This document shows, in pieces, positions 40,349-64,000 of a stretch of DNA of 64,000 bases. The stretch lies in NCBI RefSeq assembly GCF_003594935.2, contig NZ_CP043342.1, positions 372,001-436,000 on the forward strand, in the 5' to 3' direction. The notes under the pieces were generated by a model, which worked only from the letters and a program-made list of their open reading frames with translations, ran no database searches and was not told the DNA's origin. How positions within the stretch are numbered: the stretch's first letter is position 1; the number at the start of each line of letters is the position of its first letter. The position numbers and the translations under genes were made by a program. This stretch comes from Enterobacter huaxiensis (lineage in GTDB: Bacteria; Pseudomonadota; Gammaproteobacteria; Enterobacterales; Enterobacteriaceae).

Positions 40349-40939
40349 ATGAAAGTAGCAAAAGACCTGGTGGTCAGCCTGGCCTATCAGGTACGTACAG
40401 AAGACGGTGTGTTGGTTGATGAGTCTCCGGTGAGTGCGCCGCTTGACTACCTGCATGGTCACGGCTCCCTGATTTCTGGCCTGGAAACAGCGCTGGAAGG
40501 TCATGACGTTGGCGACAAATTCGACGTTGCTGTAGGCGCAAACGACGCTTACGGTCAGTATGATGACAACCTGGTTCAGCGCGTTCCTAAAGACGTGTTC
40601 ATGGGCGTTGACGAACTGCAGGTTGGCATGCGCTTCCTGGCGGAAACTGACCAGGGCCCGGTACCGGTTGAGATCACTGAAGTTGAAGACGACCACGTTG
40701 TGGTTGACGGCAACCACATGCTGGCTGGCCAGAACCTGAAATTCAACGTAGAAGTTGTTGCGATCCGTGAAGCAACCGAAGAAGAACTGGCTCACGGCCA
40801 CGTTCACGGTGCGAACGGTCACGACCATGACCATGATCACGGCCACGACGGCTGCTGCGGTGGTCACGGCCACGATCACGACCATGGTCACGACCACGGT
40901 AAAGGTGGTTGCGGCAACGGTGGCTGCGGCTGCCACTAA
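40349..40939 (+). CDS. slyD: FKBP-type prolyl isomerase and metallochaperone SlyD
   Basis: A 196-residue cytoplasmic prolyl isomerase and chaperone. The FKBP core (1-70 and 120-150) surrounds the insert-in-flap chaperone domain. From about residue 148 the tail is rich in His, Asp, Cys and Gly (HDHDHDHGHDGCCGG and similar), which binds nickel and helps hydrogenase maturation. The start follows AGGAGATATC. The same family protein commonly contaminates nickel-affinity preparations. Confidence 0.97.
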   Translation: MKVAKDLVVSLAYQVRTEDGVLVDESPVSAPLDYLHGHGSLISGLETALEGHDVGDKFDVAVGANDAYGQYDDNLVQRVPKDVFMGVDELQVGMRFLAETDQGPVPVEITEVEDDHVVVDGNHMLAGQNLKFNVEVVAIREATEEELAHGHVHGANGHDHDHDHGHDGCCGGHGHDHDHGHDHGKGGCGNGGCGCH

Positions 40940-40998
40940 TACCCGTCGTCTTTCAAGCCGCAGGTGCGTTGGCTGCGACTCGAAATCCATAGGGTATT
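40938..40998. repeat. 61-bp imperfect palindromic element after slyD
   Basis: Terminal inverted repeats AATACCC (40938-40944) and GGGTATT (40992-40998) enclose CGTCGTCTTTCAAGCCGCAG and its partial complement. It starts within the slyD stop codon. Elements with a CTTCAAG...GCAG core are dispersed in enterobacteria as I remember; there is no second copy in the window. Confidence 0.5.
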
Positions 40999-41004
40999 TG
41001 ACAT

Positions 41005-41033
41005 GTAGGCCCGGTAAGCTTCGCGCCACCGGG
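41005..41033. repeat. REP-type element between slyD and slyX
   Basis: GTAGGCCCGGTAAGC...GCGCCACCGGG shares its core with the REP units at 25153 and 34654. It is directly next to the shared terminator. Confidence 0.8.
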
Positions 41034-41036
41034 TAC

Positions 41037-41065
41037 AAAAAAAGCGGGGAAATCCCGCTTTTTTT
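41037..41065 (+). terminator. Bidirectional terminator between slyD and slyX
   Basis: A 12-bp stem (AAAAAAAGCGGG / CCCGCTTTTTTT) with a 5-base loop lies between the convergent slyD and slyX and can serve both. Confidence 0.88.
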
Positions 41066-41070
41066 ACGCC

Positions 41071-41289
41071 TCAATAATGAGGTGGTGGCGTCTCTTCTGA
41101 CTGAGAGGCAATGTGCGACGACTGTGTTGCCTTCACTTTTTCAGTGAGAAGTCGCATTAAATCGCGCAGTTTTGCCATTTCAAGCTCATGAGCGGTTACG
41201 GTCTGGTTTAGCTCTTCGATGGTGATGTCCTGAAAAGCCAGTCGGCTTTCCAGCTCAGCCAGTCTCGCTTCAATCAATGTGTCCTTCAT
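41071..41289 (-). CDS. slyX: SlyX family coiled-coil protein
   Basis: A 72-residue protein, almost all predicted coiled coil ([19 protein letters not shown], then heptads through residue 50), with a polar tail ending PPPHY. The function is unknown. It is convergent with slyD and divergent from fkpA, as in E. coli. Confidence 0.92.
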   Translation of the reverse strand: MKDTLIEARLAELESRLAFQDITIEELNQTVTAHELEMAKLRDLMRLLTEKVKATQSSHIASQSEETPPPHY

Positions 41290-41385
41290 GGTTCACCTCG
41301 TCAATGTCACACTCGCCATAATGGGCCTGCGGCGGCGAAGTTTAACTGAGTTTATCGTCAAGTGCAGTATCCATCCCTTTGGTAA

Positions 41386-41414
41386 GAAACTTATTTAAAC
41401 AAAAATAGTCTGAA
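41386..41414 (+). promoter_or_regulatory. Sigma-E promoter of fkpA
   Basis: GAAACTT (41386-41392), a 16-base spacer and TCTGAA (41409-41414) match the envelope-stress sigma-E consensus (GGAACTT-N16-TCNAA). fkpA is a known sigma-E target in E. coli. Confidence 0.75.
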
Positions 41415-41527
41415 AAGAGGCGAGAATCGGGAGAGTCTGTCTGTAGATTTCTTCCGCAACGATTTATAGTACGTCACTCATTTACGTTTAATGCTGGGGT
41501 GAGAGTCCCCAGGCCCTGGAGATATGG

Positions 41528-42346
41528 ATGAAATCACTGTTCAAAGTAACGCTGCTGGCGACCACGATGGCTGTCGCATTCAATGCGCCACTGTCTTTCG
41601 CAGCTGACACCGCTGCGAAGCCTGCTGCGACTGCAGACAGCAAAGCGGCGTTCAAAAATGACGACCAGAAATCCGCCTACGCACTTGGCGCATCTCTGGG
41701 TCGTTACATGGAAAACTCTCTGAAAGAACAAGAGAAGCTGGGCATTAAACTGGACAAGGCTCAGCTGATCGCGGGTGTTCAGGATGCATTTGCTGACAAG
41801 AGCAAGCTGACTGACCAGGAAATCGAACAGACTCTGCAGGCGTTTGAAGCGCGTGTGAAAGGCGCTGCTCAGACCAAGATGGAAGCCGACGCAAAAGATA
41901 ACGAAGCGAAAGGTAAAGCCTACCGCGATACGTTTGCTAAAGAGAAAGGTGTAAAAACCTCCTCTACCGGCCTGGTGTATAAAGTCGAGAAAGAAGGCAC
42001 CGGCGACGCGCCTAAAGACAGCGACACCGTTGTGGTTAACTACAAAGGTACGCTGATCGACGGTAAAGAGTTCGACAACTCTTATACCCGCGGTGAGCCT
42101 CTCTCCTTCCGTCTGGACGGTGTGATCCCGGGCTGGACCGAAGGTCTGAAAAACATCAAGAAAGGCGGCAAGATCAAGCTGGTCATTCCACCAGATCTGG
42201 CTTACGGCAAAACCGGCGTTCCGGGTATCCCTGCGAACTCTACTCTGGTCTTCGACGTAGAACTGCTGGATATCAAACCGGCACCGAAAGCGGATGCGAA
42301 ACCAGAAGCACCGGCTGACGATAAAGCCGCAGCAGCGAAGAAGTAA
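41528..42346 (+). CDS. fkpA: Periplasmic FKBP-type isomerase and chaperone FkpA
   Basis: A 272-residue periplasmic prolyl isomerase that also prevents aggregation of envelope proteins. A signal peptide of 25 residues ends at PLSFA before ADTAAK. The N-terminal helical dimerisation domain (about 30-140) is followed by the FKBP domain (about 150-250: VVNYKGTLIDGKEFDNSY, VIPGWTEGL, IPPDLAYG). The C-terminal tail is Lys/Ala/Pro-rich. Sigma-E promoter upstream; strong terminator downstream. Confidence 0.97.
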   Translation: MKSLFKVTLLATTMAVAFNAPLSFAADTAAKPAATADSKAAFKNDDQKSAYALGASLGRYMENSLKEQEKLGIKLDKAQLIAGVQDAFADKSKLTDQEIEQTLQAFEARVKGAAQTKMEADAKDNEAKGKAYRDTFAKEKGVKTSSTGLVYKVEKEGTGDAPKDSDTVVVNYKGTLIDGKEFDNSYTRGEPLSFRLDGVIPGWTEGLKNIKKGGKIKLVIPPDLAYGKTGVPGIPANSTLVFDVELLDIKPAPKADAKPEAPADDKAAAAKK

Positions 42347-42355
42347 TGTCACAGA

Positions 42356-42386
42356 AACCGCCGCCTTTAAGGCGGCGGTTTTTTTT
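42356..42386 (+). terminator. Intrinsic terminator of fkpA
   Basis: A perfect 10-bp stem (AACCGCCGCC / GGCGGCGGTT) with a TTTAA loop and a run of T, 9 bases after the stop. Confidence 0.93.
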
Positions 42387-42512
42387 ATTGTGGGGCAGAT
42401 ATAATTAACACTGGAAAGCGTTATACACGCTGTATTAATTTAGTTGTCCGTGTAGATAATGAGCCTGCCCTGAAAACCTAACGACAGGCTCCTGAAAAGG
42501 AGTGTTTTTTTC

Positions 42513-43235
42513 ATGTCCAGGTCGCTTTTAACCAACGAAACCAGTGAGCTTGATTTGCTGGATCAACGTCCCTTTGACCAGACCGACTTCGATATCCTGA
42601 AATCCTACGAAGCGGTGGTGGACGGGTTAGCGATGCTCATTGGCTCCCACTGCGAAATCGTATTGCACTCCCTGCAAGATCTGAAGTGTTCCGCCATCCG
42701 CATTGCTAATGGTGAGCATACCGGCCGTAAAATTGGTTCGCCAATCACCGACCTTGCATTGCGTATGTTGCATGACATGACCGGCGCGGACAGCAGCGTC
42801 TCAAAATGTTATTTCACCCGCGCTAAAAGCGGCGTGCTGATGAAATCAGAAACAATCGCTATTCGAAACCGTGACCATCGTGTCATCGGTTTGCTGTGCA
42901 TCAACATGAACCTTGATGTGCCGTTCTCACAAATCATGAGTACCTTTATTCCTCCAGAAACGCCTGATGTAGGCTCTTCTGTGAATTTTGCCTCCTCTGT
43001 TGAAGACCTGGTGACCCAGACGCTTGAGTTCACCATTGAAGAGGTGAATGCCGATCGCAACGTATCCAACAACGCCAAGAATCGTCAGATCGTGCTGAAC
43101 CTCTACGAGAAAGGGATTTTTGATATCAAAGACGCTATCAACCAGGTCGCCGATCGACTGAACATCTCCAAGCACACGGTCTACCTTTACATTCGTCAGT
43201 TCAAAAGCGGCGATTTCCTGGGGCAAGACAAGTAA
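42513..43235 (+). CDS. yheO: PAS-like/HTH transcriptional regulator YheO
   Basis: A 240-residue predicted DNA-binding protein. A YheO-type PAS-like domain lies at about residues 25-140 ([22 protein letters not shown]), and a helix-turn-helix at about 190-235 ([22 protein letters not shown]). The targets are not established to my knowledge. Its TAA overlaps the tusD ATG by 1 base, so it sits in the tus operon, as in E. coli. Confidence 0.93.
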   Translation: MSRSLLTNETSELDLLDQRPFDQTDFDILKSYEAVVDGLAMLIGSHCEIVLHSLQDLKCSAIRIANGEHTGRKIGSPITDLALRMLHDMTGADSSVSKCYFTRAKSGVLMKSETIAIRNRDHRVIGLLCINMNLDVPFSQIMSTFIPPETPDVGSSVNFASSVEDLVTQTLEFTIEEVNADRNVSNNAKNRQIVLNLYEKGIFDIKDAINQVADRLNISKHTVYLYIRQFKSGDFLGQDK

Positions 43236-43621
43236 TGCGTTTTGCATTAATGGTGACAGGCCCGGCGTATGGAACTCAGCAGGCCAGCAGTGCGCTGCAG
43301 TTTGCGCAGGCGCTGCTTAACGCCGGACATGAACTGGCTAGCGTCTTCTTCTATCGGGAAGGGGTGTATAACGCGAACCGGTTTACATCACCGGCAAGCG
43401 ATGAATTTGACCTGGTGCGTGCCTGGCAGGCGTTAAATGAACAGCATGGCGTTGAGCTGCATATCTGCGTGGCGGCGGCGCTGCGCCGCGGTGTGGCTGA
43501 TACGACCGAAGCAGAACGTCTCGGTTTACCGGGGGCAAACCTTCAGCCGGGGTTTTCGTTAAGTGGCCTGGGCGCACTGGCGCAGGCTGCGCTTACCTGC
43601 GACAGAGTGGTGCAATTCTGA
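43235..43621 (+). CDS. tusD: Sulfurtransferase subunit TusD
   Basis: A 128-residue DsrE-fold subunit of the TusBCD complex, which passes persulfide sulfur from TusA to TusE for 2-thiolation of U34 in Lys, Glu and Gln tRNAs. The sulfur-carrying Cys78 is in [11 protein letters not shown]. It overlaps yheO and tusC by 1 base each. Confidence 0.96.
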   Translation: MRFALMVTGPAYGTQQASSALQFAQALLNAGHELASVFFYREGVYNANRFTSPASDEFDLVRAWQALNEQHGVELHICVAAALRRGVADTTEAERLGLPGANLQPGFSLSGLGALAQAALTCDRVVQF

Positions 43622-43980
43622 TGAAGCGTGTGGCGTTTGTTTTCACCTCCGCTCCTCACGGCAGCGCCTCCGGTAGAGAAGGGCTAGATGCGTTACTGGC
43701 GACATCGGCATTAAGCGAGGATATCGGCGTTTTCTTTTTAGGGGATGGTGTGTTCCAGCTGCTGGCGGGCCAACGGCCGCAGGCTATTCTTGCGCGCGAT
43801 TACATCGCGACCTTTAAAGTACTGCCGCTCTACGATATTGAAACCTTCTACGTTTGCGCCGACTCGCTCACTGCACGTGGGCTACATGATAAGACGTCAT
43901 TCGTGCTGGATGTGACGATCCTTGCCTCCGGTGCGTTGCGCGAACAACTTTCTCACTACGATACTGTTCTGACTTTCTGA
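43621..43980 (+). CDS. tusC: Sulfurtransferase subunit TusC
   Basis: A 119-residue DsrF-type subunit of TusBCD. It starts [26 protein letters not shown] and shares the DsrE-like fold without the active cysteine position of TusD. It overlaps tusD by 1 base and precedes tusB by 7. Confidence 0.95.
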   Translation: MKRVAFVFTSAPHGSASGREGLDALLATSALSEDIGVFFLGDGVFQLLAGQRPQAILARDYIATFKVLPLYDIETFYVCADSLTARGLHDKTSFVLDVTILASGALREQLSHYDTVLTF

Positions 43981-43987
43981 GGCTGTC

Positions 43988-44275
43988 ATGCTCCATACCT
44001 TGAGCCATTCACCCTGGCAATGTGATATCGACGCGCTAATGAGTATGCTGCGCGAAGGTGACGATCTGCTGCTGATTCAGGACGGTGTGGCGGCTGCACT
44101 GGAAGGCAGTCGTTTCGTTGAAATTCTCAACAGTGCCCCCATATCTCTCTCTGCGCTGAAAGACGATCTTGATGCGCGAGGTCTTACTGGTCAAATTTCA
44201 TCCAAAATTAACGTGGTTGGCTATACTGATTTCGTTAATCTAACGGTAAAGCACTCCAGTCAAATGAACTGGTGA
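43988..44275 (+). CDS. tusB: Sulfurtransferase subunit TusB
   Basis: A 95-residue DsrH-type subunit completing TusBCD. It begins [21 protein letters not shown]. The str operon promoter begins 21 bases after its stop, and no clear terminator intervenes, so some readthrough into rpsL is possible. Confidence 0.94.
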   Translation: MLHTLSHSPWQCDIDALMSMLREGDDLLLIQDGVAAALEGSRFVEILNSAPISLSALKDDLDARGLTGQISSKINVVGYTDFVNLTVKHSSQMNW

Positions 44276-44296
44276 TCCGAGATCGCTGTATATTTC

Positions 44297-48806
<4,510 letters not shown>

Positions 48807-48823
48807 GTTATTATCCCCGAATA

Positions 48824-48849
48824 AAAAAGGACGCTTCGGCGTCCTTTTT
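48824..48849 (+). terminator. Intrinsic terminator of the str operon
   Basis: A stem of GGACGC-TTCG-GCGTCC extended by A/T pairs (AAAAA / TTTTT), 17 bases after the tufA stop. Confidence 0.95.
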
Positions 48850-48929
48850 GTTATCTGTACATTCTGAACTCGTCACAAATGTACGAATTTTTTGTCTGCT
48901 CCCGCCACGTATTCTGACGCTTGTGCTAT

Positions 48930-48948
48930 TGTAATCATAACCATTCTC
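48930..48948 (+). promoter_or_regulatory. Fur box upstream of bfd
   Basis: The 19 bases TGTAATCATAACCATTCTC match the Fur consensus at 14 of 19 positions, 36 bases before bfd. Iron repression of bfd fits its role in releasing stored iron under shortage. Confidence 0.65.
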
Positions 48949-48984
48949 ACTTACACTTTGCGCATATTTTGAACGGGAGTGCGT

Positions 48985-49179
48985 ATGTACGTTTGTTTAT
49001 GTAATGGTGTGAGTGACAAAAAAATTCGTCAGGCCGTTCGCCAGTTCCAGCCACAGTCCTTCCAGCAGCTTCGCAAGTTTATTCCAGTGGGAAATCAATG
49101 CGGTAAGTGTGTTCGCGCAGCGCGTGAGATAATGCAGGACGAATTGATGCAGATCCCGGAATTCAAAGAGATCGCGTAA
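48985..49179 (+). CDS. bfd: Bacterioferritin-associated ferredoxin
   Basis: A 64-residue [2Fe-2S] protein that reduces bacterioferritin iron for release. The cluster cysteines are Cys4, Cys6, Cys38 and Cys41 (VCLCNG, NQCGKC). The ATG at 48985 has proper spacing to CGGGAG; the in-frame GTG at 48979 overlaps that site. It pairs with bfr 72 bases downstream. chiA, found beside bfd in E. coli, is absent. Confidence 0.95.
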   Translation: MYVCLCNGVSDKKIRQAVRQFQPQSFQQLRKFIPVGNQCGKCVRAAREIMQDELMQIPEFKEIA

Positions 49180-49251
49180 GCGCCTATCTTTTTTTTGACA
49201 TCCCTGTAGCCCGATCTACGCTTCAATGAGTGGAAGCGGAGGGACTATATA

Positions 49252-49728
49252 ATGAAAGGTGATGTTAAAATCATAAGTTATCTCAATAAATTATTGGGAA
49301 ATGAGCTTGTCGCAATCAATCAGTATTTTCTCCATGCAAGAATGTTCAAAAACTGGGGACTGACTCGCCTCAACGATGTCGAATACCATGAGTCCATCGA
49401 TGAGATGAAACACGCCGATAAATACATCGAGCGTATTTTATTCCTTGAAGGCATCCCCAACCTGCAGGATCTCGGTAAACTTGGCATCGGCGAAGATGTT
49501 GAAGAGATGCTACGTTCCGACCTGGCGCTAGAACTTGATGGCGCGAAAGATCTTCGTGAAGCCATTGCTTATGCCGACAGCGTCCATGACTACGTCAGCC
49601 GCGATATGATGATCCAGATATTGGCTGATGAGGAAGGACACATCGACTGGCTGGAAACCGAGCTGGACCTCATCAGTAAAATTGGCCTGCAAAACTACCT
49701 TCAGTCGCAGATTAAAGTGGAAAGTTAA
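49252..49728 (+). CDS. bfr: Bacterioferritin
   Basis: A 158-residue heme-containing iron-storage protein that forms a 24-mer. Heme ligand Met52 and the diiron ligands Glu18, Glu51, His54, Glu94, Glu127 and His130 are in place ([30 protein letters not shown]). The start follows GGAGGGACTATATA. Its last 17 bases overlap the convergent prepilin peptidase gene. Confidence 0.97.
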   Translation: MKGDVKIISYLNKLLGNELVAINQYFLHARMFKNWGLTRLNDVEYHESIDEMKHADKYIERILFLEGIPNLQDLGKLGIGEDVEEMLRSDLALELDGAKDLREAIAYADSVHDYVSRDMMIQILADEEGHIDWLETELDLISKIGLQNYLQSQIKVES

Positions 49729-50185
49729 TCAGGTTTTGCCAGCCAACGCATAAACCCGCTGCCGCCAGAAATGGCCCAAAAGGCAGTGGGTTTTTTAATG
49801 TCCGTTTATCAGGGTTGAGCAAGGGCAGGATAAGCGCGCACAGAAGCGCCATTAGCGCCGCAACCAGGGCCAGCATCGGCAGCACGCACCAGCCATACCA
49901 GGCGCCCAAAGCACCCAGGTATTTCACATCTCCATAGCCCATTCCTTCATGTCGAAACATTAGCCGATAGCCCCAATAAATCACTGCAAATCCGGTGTAG
50001 CCGGCTATCGCCCCAACCACTGCGCTGGCGAGAAAATCAGGACGGAGGCAAAGCTGAAACAGCAAACCAGACCATAGTAGCGGGCAGAGGTATTTATCAG
50101 GAAGAATGCCGGACCGGATGTCTTCGCGAATCAGCAAACCAGTCAGACAAAAATAGACCATGAGGAAGGGAAGGTAAGTAAACAT
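49712..50185 (-). CDS. hopD: Single-domain prepilin peptidase (HopD/GspO type)
   Basis: A 157-residue membrane aspartyl protease of family A24 with about five hydrophobic segments. Both catalytic aspartates are visible: one in [13 protein letters not shown] and one in the GxGD motif [18 protein letters not shown]. The N-terminal cysteine-rich/methyltransferase domain of full-length GspO/PilD enzymes is absent, so it could cleave prepilins but probably not methylate them. The ATG at 50185 follows GAGG; an upstream in-frame extension is unlike the family. In E. coli this spot holds the end of the gsp secretion cluster, which is missing here. Confidence 0.85.
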   Translation of the reverse strand: MFTYLPFLMVYFCLTGLLIREDIRSGILPDKYLCPLLWSGLLFQLCLRPDFLASAVVGAIAGYTGFAVIYWGYRLMFRHEGMGYGDVKYLGALGAWYGWCVLPMLALVAALMALLCALILPLLNPDKRTLKNPLPFGPFLAAAGLCVGWQNLINFPL

Positions 50186-50363
50186 GCTGTAAGCCTCGAA
50201 AAGGATGTCAGCGTATCCTCTTCGCACTGCATGTCACCGGCAATGGGCTAAGTCAGAGAGTGCGCAGGGAGTTCAGAAGAAGAAGTGCAATGCGAGACAT
50301 TGCGAGAAATGTTGCGAGGTGCTGCGCACTTCAAACCTTTCACGCCTAATTTCTAAACGGCGC

Positions 50364-50391
50364 TTGCGTCTGGCCCAGATTTACGTATAAT
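50364..50391 (+). promoter_or_regulatory. S10 operon promoter
   Basis: TTGCGT (50364-50369), a 16-base spacer and a perfect TATAAT (50386-50391), 176 bases before rpsJ. The gap 50186-50363 upstream holds no gene I can support. Confidence 0.88.
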
Positions 50392-50397
50392 GCGCGG

Positions 50398-50878
<481 letters not shown>

Positions 50879-50898
50879 TCAGGTCATCGAGCGATTGA

Positions 50899-53294
<2,396 letters not shown>

Positions 53295-53307
53295 TTTTAG
53301 AGGATAA

Positions 53308-53589
<282 letters not shown>

Positions 53590-53594
53590 GGTAG

Positions 53595-55523
<1,929 letters not shown>

Positions 55524-55545
55524 TAGAGTACGCATTCTCAATACG

Positions 55546-55579
55546 AATAAACGGCTCAGCGATGAGCCGTTTATTTTTT
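55546..55579 (+). terminator. Terminator of the S10 operon
   Basis: A perfect 13-bp stem (AATAAACGGCTCA / TGAGCCGTTTATT) with a GCGA loop and a following T-run. Confidence 0.95.
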
Positions 55580-55580
55580 C

Positions 55581-55609
55581 TACCCATATTGCAGAAGCGG
55601 TGTTATAAT
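55581..55609 (+). promoter_or_regulatory. spc operon promoter
   Basis: A perfect -10 TATAAT (55604-55609) with a weak -35 (TACCCA, 17-base spacer). The sequence around it resembles the E. coli Pspc promoter, directly after the S10 terminator and 80 bases before rplN. Confidence 0.8.
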
Positions 55610-55677
55610 GCCGCGCCCTCGATATGGGGCTTTTTAACGGCTCTGATTTTAGAGTCTCAGGTAGTAGTTGACATTAG

Positions 55678-56940
<1,263 letters not shown>

Positions 56941-56954
56941 GGTAGGGTTACTGA

Positions 56955-57260
<306 letters not shown>

Positions 57261-57284
57261 TTACCAATTGAATCACGGGAGTAA

Positions 57285-58592
<1,308 letters not shown>

Positions 58593-58597
58593 GGTAG

Positions 58598-59731
<1,134 letters not shown>

Positions 59732-59738
59732 GTAGCAG

Positions 59739-61218
<1,480 letters not shown>

Positions 61219-61236
61219 TTATTTCGCATATTTTTC

Positions 61237-61265
61237 TTGCAAAGTTGGGTTGAGCTGGCTAGATT
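61237..61265 (+). promoter_or_regulatory. Alpha operon promoter overlapping a hairpin
   Basis: TTGCAA (61237-61242), a 17-base spacer and TAGATT (61260-61265). The -10 falls inside an 8-bp inverted repeat (GCTGGCTA-GAT-TAGCCAGC, 61254-61272), which in RNA made from upstream could form a terminator-like stem followed by CAATCTTTT. Confidence 0.65.
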
Positions 61266-61285
61266 AGCCAGCCAATCTTTTGTAT

Positions 61286-61721
<436 letters not shown>

Positions 61722-61734
61722 TCGGGGTGATTGA

Positions 61735-62127
<393 letters not shown>

Positions 62128-62157
62128 CGCTCCGTTTTTTAGGTTAGTTGGAGATAG

Positions 62158-62781
<624 letters not shown>

Positions 62782-62806
62782 AGCTTAGTACCAAAGAGAG
62801 GACACA

Positions 62807-63796
62807 ATGCAGGGTTCTGTGACAGAGTTTCTAAAACCGCGCCTGGTAGATATCGAGCAAGTGAGTTCGACGCACGCCAAGGTGACCCTTGAGCCTTTAG
62901 AGCGTGGCTTTGGCCATACTCTGGGTAACGCACTGCGCCGTATTCTGCTCTCATCGATGCCGGGTTGCGCGGTGACCGAGGTTGAGATTGATGGTGTACT
63001 TCATGAGTACAGCACCAAAGAAGGCGTTCAGGAAGATATCCTTGAAATCCTGCTCAACCTGAAAGGGCTGGCGGTGAGAGTTCAGGGTAAAGATGAAGTT
63101 ATTCTTACTCTGAATAAATCTGGCATTGGCCCTGTGACTGCAGCCGACATCACCCATGACGGTGATGTTGAAATCGTCAAGCCGCAGCACGTGATCTGCC
63201 ACCTGACCGATGAGAACGCAGCTATTAGCATGCGTATCAAAGTTCAGCGCGGTCGTGGTTATGTGCCGGCTTCTGCCCGAATTCATTCGGAAGAAGATGA
63301 GCGCCCAATCGGCCGTCTGCTGGTCGACGCATGCTACAGCCCTGTAGAGCGTATTGCCTACAATGTTGAAGCAGCGCGTGTAGAACAGCGTACCGACCTG
63401 GACAAGCTGGTCATCGAAATGGAAACCAACGGCACAATCGATCCTGAAGAGGCGATTCGTCGTGCGGCAACCATCCTGGCAGAACAACTTGAAGCTTTCG
63501 TTGACTTACGTGATGTTCGTCAGCCGGAAGTGAAAGAAGAGAAACCAGAATTCGATCCGATCCTGCTGCGCCCTGTTGACGATCTCGAATTGACTGTCCG
63601 CTCTGCTAACTGCCTCAAGGCAGAAGCTATCCACTATATCGGTGATCTGGTACAGCGTACCGAGGTTGAGTTGCTGAAAACGCCGAACCTGGGTAAAAAA
63701 TCTCTTACTGAGATTAAAGACGTGCTGGCTTCACGTGGTTTGTCTCTGGGCATGCGCCTGGAAAACTGGCCACCAGCAAGCATTGCTGACGAGTAA
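62807..63796 (+). CDS. rpoA: RNA polymerase alpha subunit
   Basis: A 329-residue subunit. The N-terminal domain (1-235) dimerises and nucleates polymerase assembly ([23 protein letters not shown]). The C-terminal domain (about 250-329) binds UP elements and activators such as CRP and FNR; it contains [16 protein letters not shown] and [14 protein letters not shown]. Downstream of rpsD by 25 bases. Confidence 0.99.
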
Positions 63797-63812
63797 CCGG
63801 ATCACAGGTTAA

Positions 63813-64000
<188 letters not shown>

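Overview
The window is chromosomal DNA from an Enterobacteriaceae gammaproteobacterium. Gene order and protein sequences follow the Escherichia/Salmonella plan from mrcA through crp to rplQ. The departures from that plan are a malonate decarboxylase cluster, a cytosine deaminase beside nirB, no nirC, no chiA and no general secretion cluster. Together they point to Enterobacter or a close relative such as Lelliottia or Leclercia. The genus is inferred from memory of gene order, not from a search. I see no rRNA, tRNA, CRISPR array, insertion sequence, prophage or integrase.

Layout. 1-3911: 5' end of mrcA, divergent from hofMNOPQ, a type IV pilus-like DNA-uptake operon. 4199-10595: aroK-aroB-damX-dam-rpe-gph-trpS. 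10738-15427 (minus): yhfL, cysG, nirD and nirB, with an FNR/NarL-type promoter at 15459-15528. 15668-16984: codA-like deaminase, convergent with tsgA. 18451-21615: ppiA, a fused yhfG-fic gene, pabA and argD. 21612-27328: yhfK, crp, yhfA, prkB, yheU and yheT. 27557-35625: mdcABCDEFGH plus mdcR. 35641-44275: yheS, kefGB, yheV, slyD, slyX, fkpA, yheO and tusDCB. 44400-48806: str operon (rpsL, rpsG, fusA, tufA). 48985-50185: bfd, bfr and an orphan prepilin peptidase. 50364 to the end: S10, spc and alpha ribosomal operons, with rplQ cut by the window end.

How the parts work together. aroK and aroB make chorismate precursors; pabA draws on chorismate for folate. nirB and nirD reduce nitrite with siroheme supplied by cysG. 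The mdc genes form a self-contained malonate pathway: transporter (F), prosthetic group synthesis and attachment (B, G), acyl carrier (C), malonyl loading (H), transferase (A), decarboxylase (D, E) and regulator (R). kefG and kefB form a glutathione-gated potassium efflux system. tusDCB relays sulfur for tRNA wobble uridine thiolation. bfd and bfr handle iron storage and release.

The most interesting observation is at 19131-19715. The N-terminus of the antitoxin YhfG is joined in frame to a Fic domain that has lost its own N-terminus, giving one chain from a normally two-gene toxin-antitoxin pair. Other points are the mdc insertion that separates yheS from yheT and leaves mdcR 15 bases behind yheS, the missing nirC, a terminator-like hairpin just before tsgA, and several interspersed palindromic repeats. 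Comparisons with E. coli proteins are from memory and should be confirmed by alignment. Most of the window is ordinary core genome.
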